DNA of 64,000 nt from Nemophila menziesii (lineage: Eukaryota; Streptophyta; Magnoliopsida; Boraginales; Hydrophyllaceae): NCBI GenBank assembly GCA_029959085.1, contig JARWIR010000001.1, positions 67,208,899 to 67,272,898 of the forward strand, in the 5' to 3' direction. Positions 55,916-64,000 of this stretch are shown in pieces. Made by a program: the position numbers and the translations under genes. The notes under the pieces were generated by a model. The model was not told the origin of the DNA and made no database searches. It worked only from the letters and a program-made list of their open reading frames with translations. Each line of letters begins with the position of its first letter. Positions within the stretch are counted from its first letter, which is position 1.

Positions 55916-58900
55916 TTTACATCAATATCTTCTTTTCCTTATCTCTTAGAATTGATTTGGCATCTAATTAATTACCATATATTTTTAAAGCTTCACAATT
56001 AACAAACAATTGAACCCAATATGCTCTAAAAATCATAAATAATCAAATCAATGCAAGAGATAGAAAAATATAATAATATAAATAAAAATCGACAATTAAA
56101 TTATCAAATACACCTAAAATGATGTCTCCAACTAAGATTAAATCATCAAAAACAGGGAGACATCATTTGTGTTAAAAAATATAGAATAATAACCTTAACA
56201 TTATATTTATTACAAATTCATACTAATTACAACAACAAAAATAAAACAAACTAATTACAACTGAAAAAGAAAAACACTAACTAAATACATGTTTCACCTA
56301 CATGTTTACAAACCAGATCTTACAACCATAAAAATACAACATCAGTTTGTTCGGCTTGACTTCTGAAGAAGGAGAGCGACTTGGCTTCTGAATAAGGAGA
56401 GAGGCATGGCTTCTAAAGAAGGAGAGCAACTTGGCTACTGAGATCGATGGCTGAGCTGCTGCAATAACGGAGATGTGCTTTTTTCCGATCTCACACCTGC
56501 GGCCTCACTGCCATGGCTACTTGTCGGAATGAGATAGTCAACTATGGCTCGATACCAAACTTCGTTGGCACCATAGTTGCTTATGCTCGAGCTCGACCAC
56601 CCCGAAGGTCCAATAAGCAGCTGAGAAGAGAAGAACGGAGGCTCTCTTCACCGAAGGTCCAATAAGCAGATGCGAGGAGAATAACGGAAGCTCTCTTCAC
56701 CGAAGGTCCAATAAGCAGCTGAGAAGAGAAGAACAGAGGCTCCCTTCATCGTTGGATCTCACCGGAGGTTGTCTTCTTCAAGCGACAAGATTTGGCCTCA
56801 AACAGAATAACAACACAAATCTAGCTTCGAACCTTTTCTGGAACTCGAACTGACCTTTGCTGGAGATCGGAATACGCTGCCCTAGTGTTTCAGGTCATTG
56901 CTGCACCTTTTCTACCTTTTTCTCCGGCCATTGGTGCACACGAACGGAGGAGATCTCTTCCCGGTGCTGGAATCTCTCGGAAGAACACAATGGCATCTCA
57001 AGAGCTCAATTTGTTGTAGGTTAACTATGGAGGAATTCCTCCTCGGGCGAGGTTCCACAATAACATTCAATTTCTGTATGCTTTGCCGTTTATTTTTTGG
57101 CCTGGTCTTTTTTTTTTGGTGCATATGAAATATAAAGAGAGAAATAAGAGGAGGAAAGAGAATGATAATTTTATGGGTTAGATGATTTCTGAAATAAAAA
57201 TTGTATATATAGGAAAATAAATAACAAAAGGGGTAAAAATGTAATTGGATTTTTAGATTATAGTGTAAAATTTTACTTGATCTTCTTTGTAAGAAGAGAA
57301 GGTAAATAGGGTTGGGAAAGGACATATAGGGTATTTTCAAGAATTGTTGGGTAAAATCTTTAATAATAATAACGAGATATGAAATATCGCAACAAGTGAA
57401 TTTTTTTTATACTTGTCTTAATTCCAGGTTACAACAAGCACTAAGCAATATCTTTACCACCTGCTTAACAAAAAATGTTTTACCGGAATTTCAATTATAT
57501 TATGAAATTTGTTAGATAAAAAAAACTTACATCATTTCGAACAATTATAGTTGGTTTAGATTCCTTTATACCCTCCTTCGTTACATTTGATACAAATTTG
57601 ACCCGTTCCTTTATGAGGAAATTACTTTTAGCAGCCTAAAATTCCAAAAATTTAGTCTTGAAGTTCTAACTAAAAAAATATTTTGAGAAAGTCCTAAGTT
57701 CATTTTTTTTCTTATACCCCTAGTTAGTTCGTCTTTCGTACAGGCCAACATTGTTTACGTCTTGGTATAGACCAATGTTTGTTTGTTTGGAACGTACCAT
57801 TTTTCTGTATTGTTATGTACCAAATGCTATTATATTCGTTTTACGGTTTATTATATCATCGTTTTTTGTAATTGCATGATTTGTCTCTAATATTATTTTT
57901 TAGACTTAAATGGTTTTTATTTATTCCAACGTTAATGTCCGAACTTATTTGGAAACCCAAACGAAGCTGCGTGTCAAGGTCTAACCATTGGTACGCGCCA
58001 AACAAGTTTTTCCCGCAAAAACAATACACAAATCTATTCACTATAACTTTTTACACGATAAAAACGAATTGATACATTCCAAACATGTTACTTTGGTACA
58101 GTCCAAAAAGATACTTAATAATATACTTAATAATAAGGTGTAGTAAAGGTATAAATAATATAAAGGGGAAGTTTTCTATAAATAATTGTTCTATTAGGTA
58201 ATTTTTTATTAAATAAATTATTGAATGCTTAAAAAAATTATTAGGGAGTTCTATGAGAATGTTTTTTCTAATAACCCCTTAATTTATACATATCTGCGTA
58301 TGCATATACATACATATATAAATATGCAATTTACAAGAGCTATGCGTATACATACGTATATAAATCTGCATATGAGTTCCAAATGACTGATCTTTGCACG
58401 AGCTACAATCACATAGATATACACATGTATAACGCAATCAAAATTCCTAAAATTTTGAAGAAAAATGAAAATGTGGAATTTGAATTTGAGCTCACCACTG
58501 TATCATTGATAGTCGGGTTCGATTCGGCCGGGGCAACCTGCTTTGTTCCTCTCATGATTACGAGATTGTGTAATTTTGCAAATCTTTGGGGGTGATTTTT
58601 GAATTTTTGTTAAATTTAGTATCTTTTATATGTGGAAGCATGAAATTAAGGTAACAATTGTTTTGTTTAAAGGAAAGAGGGAAAAAGATAGTAGTCGTTG
58701 AGTCCTAGTGGAGGTAATATACCAGTGGTAGCCACTATAGTTGAAAATACCTTGAACCGGTTCAAGATTATTAGAGTAGAAAGAACTACTCTAGCAATTG
58801 AGATTCCTAGCTGATCTCAAAGCAAGGAGTAGCGCCCAAGCTTCGCCTTCGAGCGCACTCCTAACCTTACATCTGACAGCTAATTCTTACGGAGATTTGG

Positions 58901-58991
58901 AAGATCATATATATTAGTAGTGAGTACAATGGTATAGAGGATGCGCTTCCTAGGTACATTAGAAGGAATGTTAATCTTTCTATTTGGAAGG

Positions 58992-61900
58992 TGATGTCTC
59001 CTCATTTGTGATAGATTTATGTTAAGATGAGACATCATTTTTAGTGTTTTAGAAGTCATAAATGTCGATTTTCTTGAGTATTAGTGCACTTTCCTATTTT
59101 GAGTCTTGATTTAGTGAAATAATATTTTTAGAGCATATTAGTTTAATTGTTTATTTTAGTGTGAAGTTTTAAAGATAATTATGGAGATTAATTAGAGTCC
59201 AAGTCAAAGACTACAACTTATGGAAAGAGATTAGCATGGTAATTGTAGATAAGGAAACAAAAGCTAAAAAGATGGAAAAGGAAAAGCTGCCTAAATCTGG
59301 GATTCTGCAGCACACGCCTAAAGAAGTGGTGATTACTCCTACAAGGAAGCCGATTTTGGTAATTTCCTTTCACAGGGACGTAGATAATTCTATGAGGATT
59401 CTTTTGGTATCTTATGGAGCAAAAACCGACCAATAACGAAGAAGATACGCTCAAAACGGTCCAGCAGTGTTTATCTTTATTTCCATACGAGTTTGAGTTG
59501 GGCTAGGAGTCCAATACTTTATCTCTTCCTCAAGAAAACGAATGAGGTCTTCTAAACACCTATAAATACACCCTTATATCACTTGTAAAAGTACCCTAGC
59601 AATCCTTGCCTCATAGTAATTAAGTTCTTAATGTTTTATTTTTCCAGTTTATTGTAAAGAGCAAGATGATGTCTTTTGTAATTTCTTTTAGTTTATTTCC
59701 ATCAGGTATGAACTAAACCTCCCCATAGCTTGGGTTTTGCATCATGTATAAACTATGAATTCTAATTCTTCTATCTAAGTTTCTTTGGGAATTATATGTT
59801 TTAATTTGATATTAGCTACTTACTTTTATATTTGAGTATGTGTTTTGATATATTGTCTTTCCTAGAACTGATCACTTTAGGATTGTTTTAATAGTAGTTA
59901 GATGGTCTCCTTAATTGGGTGCTTAACTATTGAACCACCACATAATGTCTAGTGCCGATATTAGTTCTGACAAAACATGATTCTAACGAGATAGTCATTA
60001 GGGTTTGTTTTAATCACCATATCACCAATTGATTGTTGCGTTTGCTTAGGGCCTTAGTAGCGTTTGATAACCTTATTCTAAACCACGTCTTGGTTGTGCC
60101 ATAGCCTCCTTAGTCTCTCTCAAGGTCTAAGGTATGGGAATTTAGAATCCTGACTAAGTATACCAAGAGCTAATATTCTCCCTTACAAACTAGATCTAAA
60201 AGAATTAGAAGGATTGGTGCATACTAGCAAAACCTAAGCTATATCTCTCATCTCATATTCTTAGTTATTTATTTTACTGTCTTTATTTTCTTAGTTTTAA
60301 TTTAGAATTTCGAAATCTATTTGCTTTTATTTTCTGTCTTTTAATTATTTACTTTTACTCGGTATTCCTACCTACGCATATAACACACTTAAGTCCCTGA
60401 GAACGAACTCAACTTACTATCTAAAACTTGCATACATCCTGTAATACTTGCAGTACTGTGCCTGTCTAGGGTGAGAGTGCGTAGTTTCTGGACTTAATTT
60501 TATCTTATTTTTATCACACCCTAGGCGACACCAAGTTTTTGGCGCCGCTGCCGGGGACTTGTGTCTCGTTAGCGTGTGGGTTATCTATTTCGAGTAGTAG
60601 TTTTTAATTAGTTTTTATTTTTCAGTTTTTAGTTTTATTTTTCCAGATTTACGCTTGTGGGTTGCTTTAGTCTTTTTCAGGATTCACAGTGTTTAATTCT
60701 TGGCGTCCGTTACCGGCGCCTGAAAGGAGCTTTAGAGTTTATAACAGACGTGTTCGTGAGGAAAGATCCTTAAGAAGAGCTATGGCAGGCGTACAAGGTC
60801 AACAAGATCCACTTGGGATCCAACAACAAGATCCACCTGGTGTACAACAACAGGATCCTCCTGGTGTACACGGTGTACAAATACCAGCAGGAGGAGGTAA
60901 TGGGCAGAATAACGTTAATAATCAACAGAATCGAGTACAGCAAGACCTCCCTGGTCTTCATGTACCGTTTCATGTTCAACCAATCGGCTTCCGTCCTCCA
61001 GAGATCCAAAATATCAAATTTAGACCCGATCCGGGTATGCTCAGTCAGTTTCAAACTTTTGGACTCTATAATGGTACAGCAATTCAAGATCCGGTAAGAT
61101 CGATTCAGAAGTTCATGCAGATCTGTGATGCCTACATTACTCTTGGTATTACACGCGAGCAACTGTATTGTCATATGTTTTTGTTCTTCTTGACCGGTAG
61201 AGCTAGCGAATGGCTAGAAAGACAACCACCTGGAACAATTCATTCATGGAGAGAACTTCAAGCCGCGTTCTTTAACCGTTTTTATCCGAAGAGCATGAGA
61301 CTCAAAGATCAAACCGAGCTTGCAAGATTTTGTCAAGAAGATGGAGAAACAGTAGGAGAGTCATGGACAAGGTTTCAACAAAAATTAGCTAGATGTCCGC
61401 TCCATGGTTATACCCCCTCTCTACAACTTGCTATATTCTATGAAGGACTTAATGATAAAGGTAGAGAGAAGGTGGATAACATTGGAAAGGGTAATTTTGT
61501 GTCCATGAATCATAATGAAGCTTCCGAGGTTTTGGAAAATATTATGGAACAAGAAAGGAGTTGGCCCTCAACGCGAGCTCCTATTGCAAAGACCCGAGGA
61601 ACGCTTCGTTTAGATGCAGAAACTGCGAACTCAGCTCAAATATCCGCGTTAGAAAATCAAATCAAAGAGCTGAAGTTAGAGATGCTAAACAATTTAGCCG
61701 CTGCAAACGTAGTACAAGAAGCACAAGGTTGTCAACAATGTGGGGTTAACAATCATACATGGGAAGAGTGCGAATCAAATCCACAACCTGTTTACTTTAT
61801 ATCCAACCGAGGAGGCTATCAATGGGGTAACCGAAATCATCCGGGTATGCAGTATTCGAATCCACAAGGGGCCGCTAATCCTGGTCATTATCAACCGCGC

Positions 61901-64000
61901 CCCCAGAACAACTCTTTCCAACCGAGAGGTCAGTACCAAAATCAATATCAGAATAGACATGCTCCCCCTCAACAACCTGTTCAAGATACCTATACAGATT
62001 CATTAGATCAGAAAGCTTTACCTCAGTATCCTCAAGAAGGATCTATGTATAATCAACAGATAGCACAAGCTCTGGACCGTTTGACCACGACTATGAACGC
62101 TCAGGAAGAGAAAGTCCGAGGACAAGATGCCATACTTCAGATGTTAGGTACTCGAGTAGAACAATTAAACAAAGTGTTAACAAATTTAATGGAACAGAAA
62201 GAAGTAAAGGCAATCGAAGGAGGTGAAAACAATGTTGGGTTCGAAGCTTGCAAGGCCATTTGCCTTGAAATTGAAGAAAAAGAGGAAGTACCGCATGCTG
62301 CCGTTAGTGCCGTGGAAGTTCCGAGTACCGAAGAAGAACCAACCAAGTCTAGCCCCGTGGAATCTGACTGTTCTGAGGTTTATGTGGAGGACGATCAAGA
62401 GAAAGCTGAAATTATACAGCTTTTGAGGAAGATGCAAGAGGAAATTCGATCGGTTATGGATTACCAAGCTGAGTTAAATTCGAAGGAGAAAGAAGATGAA
62501 GTTGCACCTACTGTGCATGAAGAGACAGAAGGAGAGAAGGTGGAATCTCCACCTATTGTTCAACCAGTGTCATTAGCTATTCCTGATACAAATCCTAAGG
62601 ATGACACTGTGCTCAAGACATTTGTAGAGGCGTACCAACCCGAAAATATCAACGCCCAAATGCTTGAGATTGCAAAGAAAGGACTCACACCGCAACAAGT
62701 TTTTGTGCAAGTTATTCCTGAGAAAGAGGCGAGTGTAGAGATCCCAAGAGAAAACCTGAGAGTTTCGAGAAGAAGTGAAAGAGAGCTACCAACAAAGCTT
62801 AAAGATCCGGGAAGTTTCAACCTTCCTATTCAATTACATGGTATGCTCAAGGTAAAAGCAATGTATGATGTGGGTTCTGGTGTGAATCTTATGCCTAAGT
62901 CCGTGTTCGAGAGACTTGGACTTCAGAAATCAGAGAAAACTCCAGTGAAGTTGCAGTTCGCTGACAACTCAGTTAAAAGGACATGGGGAACAGTGGAGGA
63001 CGTCTTAGTCCGTGCAGGTAATATCGCCATCCCTACTGACTTTGTTATTCTTGAGTTTGATGCAGATAAGCAAGTTCCAATCATACTTGGACGGCCTTTC
63101 ATGGCCACAAGTCAAAGTGTCATCAACTTCCAAGAAGGGACCATCACCCTTCATGCAAAGAATGTATCAGAGACCTTCTATGTCTTGGGTAAGAAACCGA
63201 GGAAGTTAGATCCCACCGTGCCTGTCATCCACAGACTTTCACATCACAAGGTCCCACCTGAGAAGATCCGCTTAAAACCTGTGGATACTGAGCCAAACAT
63301 TGAGTTTGGGGTTGTCCATGAAGTTTTATGGAAGGCTCACAAACGCGAAAATAGGCCACGAAGTTTCAAAGACTCGTGGATGGGACCATTCATTGTCACT
63401 AAGGTTGTTTCAGCCAAGGTGATAGAAATCCGACCCAAAACTGGGGTCAAGCGCAGATTAATTGACGTTCATAGCCTAACTCGTTGTTGGGGAGGCTATA
63501 TTCGAAAATCTTGATAGAGGTACCACGTCTAACTTTGAAAGACGTTAAATAAAAGTGCTGTACGGGAGACAACCCGCAATCTTTTTTAGTTTTTATGTCT
63601 TTTACGTTTTTAGTTTATGTTTAGTTTAGTTATTTTTAGTTGATATTGCATATTTGAGAAAGGTATTAGTGTTTTTGATGTGTAGGAATTGGAGAAATCG
63701 AGTTAGGGAAGAAACAAAAAATTTCGGAACGGATAAAAGACCTGTGCGAAGTATCCCTGCGGTATACCCCTATACCACACCTATGGTCCGCAAGCCAAAA
63801 ACCCGTACCATGGGCTGGTACCGCGGGTTTTACACCGAGACGAAAAATTGACCCGTGCGGACTACCCCCCTGCACCGCACCCCTGCACCGCACGCCTAAA
63901 ACGCGTGCCACGGGGTAGGTACCATGGGTATTTTGACGAAGGGTGCTACAGAAGCCGCGGTACACCCCTGCGGTGTACCCCCTATACCGCACCATGGTCC
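58992..64000 (+). mobile_element. Element D copy 2 (right end outside the window)
   Basis: 5' LTR 58992-60533, PBS 60540-60557, post-pol hairpin 63525-63545 and the start of the palindrome array from 63744. It is preceded by the same GAAGG (58987-58991) and the same flank as copy 1, so it arose by duplication and not by a second insertion. Confidence 0.93.
60689..63514 (+). CDS. Fused gag-protease-integrase tail protein, element D copy 2
   Basis: 941 codons, identical to the copy at 40284 except one Gln to Arg change near the C-terminus (A43099 to G63504). Same knuckle, same DVGSG protease motif, same missing RT, RNase H and integrase core. See 40284-43109 for domain positions. Confidence 0.92.
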   Translation: MFNSWRPLPAPERSFRVYNRRVREERSLRRAMAGVQGQQDPLGIQQQDPPGVQQQDPPGVHGVQIPAGGGNGQNNVNNQQNRVQQDLPGLHVPFHVQPIGFRPPEIQNIKFRPDPGMLSQFQTFGLYNGTAIQDPVRSIQKFMQICDAYITLGITREQLYCHMFLFFLTGRASEWLERQPPGTIHSWRELQAAFFNRFYPKSMRLKDQTELARFCQEDGETVGESWTRFQQKLARCPLHGYTPSLQLAIFYEGLNDKGREKVDNIGKGNFVSMNHNEASEVLENIMEQERSWPSTRAPIAKTRGTLRLDAETANSAQISALENQIKELKLEMLNNLAAANVVQEAQGCQQCGVNNHTWEECESNPQPVYFISNRGGYQWGNRNHPGMQYSNPQGAANPGHYQPRPQNNSFQPRGQYQNQYQNRHAPPQQPVQDTYTDSLDQKALPQYPQEGSMYNQQIAQALDRLTTTMNAQEEKVRGQDAILQMLGTRVEQLNKVLTNLMEQKEVKAIEGGENNVGFEACKAICLEIEEKEEVPHAAVSAVEVPSTEEEPTKSSPVESDCSEVYVEDDQEKAEIIQLLRKMQEEIRSVMDYQAELNSKEKEDEVAPTVHEETEGEKVESPPIVQPVSLAIPDTNPKDDTVLKTFVEAYQPENINAQMLEIAKKGLTPQQVFVQVIPEKEASVEIPRENLRVSRRSERELPTKLKDPGSFNLPIQLHGMLKVKAMYDVGSGVNLMPKSVFERLGLQKSEKTPVKLQFADNSVKRTWGTVEDVLVRAGNIAIPTDFVILEFDADKQVPIILGRPFMATSQSVINFQEGTITLHAKNVSETFYVLGKKPRKLDPTVPVIHRLSHHKVPPEKIRLKPVDTEPNIEFGVVHEVLWKAHKRENRPRSFKDSWMGPFIVTKVVSAKVIEIRPKTGVKRRLIDVHSLTRCWGGYIRKS

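Larger units (their letters stand above)
55916..64000 (+). repeat. Copy 2 of the near-identical direct duplication
   Basis: Matches 35511-43595. It starts in mid-LTR immediately after transporter exon sequence and runs to the end of the window. It includes the truncated Athila LTR end (55916-56165, minus), the unassigned flank (56166-58991, with the 49-bp repeat at 56602) and the left part of a second element D. Confidence 0.93.

Overview
This is an AT-rich plant nuclear window, almost certainly from a eudicot with a large, repeat-filled genome; I cannot name the species. The only host gene I recognise is a broken UDP-galactose/UDP-glucose transporter (UTR2-like). Nearly everything else is LTR retrotransposon. 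There are no prokaryotic genes, CRISPR arrays, rRNAs or free-standing tRNA genes.

Layout. (1) 1-3904: an LTR tail, a LINE 3' fragment, a long-armed foldback element, and a minus-strand Athila-type LTR with part of its 3' internal region. (2) 3905-34578: a nest. Element B has a Copia-type LTR and PBS, a gag remnant and a plant-transposon-protein ORF but no pol. It inserted into the minus-strand Athila remnant. Element A (7059-31119, TSD CTCCT; Athila-like Ty3/Gypsy, pol decayed) inserted into B. Element E (10519-23295, TSD ATATA; nearly complete gag-pol) inserted into the protease region of A. A non-autonomous hAT (32359-33067, TSD TTAAACAT) also sits in B. (3) 34579-35760: the rest of the minus-strand Athila remnant, rearranged. 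(4) 35511-43595 and 55916-64000 are a direct duplication at a constant offset of 20,405 bp in which I saw only three differences. It carries unannotated flank plus element D. (5) 38587-48423: element D (TSD GAAGG), an Athila relative whose single 941-codon ORF fuses gag-protease to the integrase tail with no RT, RNase H or integrase core. (6) 48429-55915: decayed host DNA with a LINE fragment (12-bp TSD), a tRNA-derived SINE, a PIF/Harbinger transposase pseudogene and the three last exons of the transporter. The transporter is cut by the left breakpoint of duplication copy 2.

Most interesting signal. Elements A, D and E (Gypsy) and B (Copia) each have a downstream or extra ORF. In B, D and E it carries what I read as the plant 'putative plant transposon protein' domain; in A only the ends of the ORF remain. 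A few hundred bp upstream of each such ORF lies an array of GC-rich, family-specific perfect palindromes: AACCGGGTACCCGGTT in E, CCACCGGCATGCCGGTGG in A, GTACCCCGCGGGGTAC in D, ACCGGGCGCCCGGT in B. In A, D and E the order is pol stop, small hairpin whose arms co-vary, 110-125 bp palindrome modules, TATA box, leader, ATG. This looks like an internal promoter with a rapidly diversifying binding-site array driving a separate accessory gene. Several further structured non-coding blocks are conserved between the families: a hairpin after the accessory ORF, a CTTTGCCGG/CCGGCAAAG pair, a 24-nt block, and an inverted repeat at the start of every LTR.
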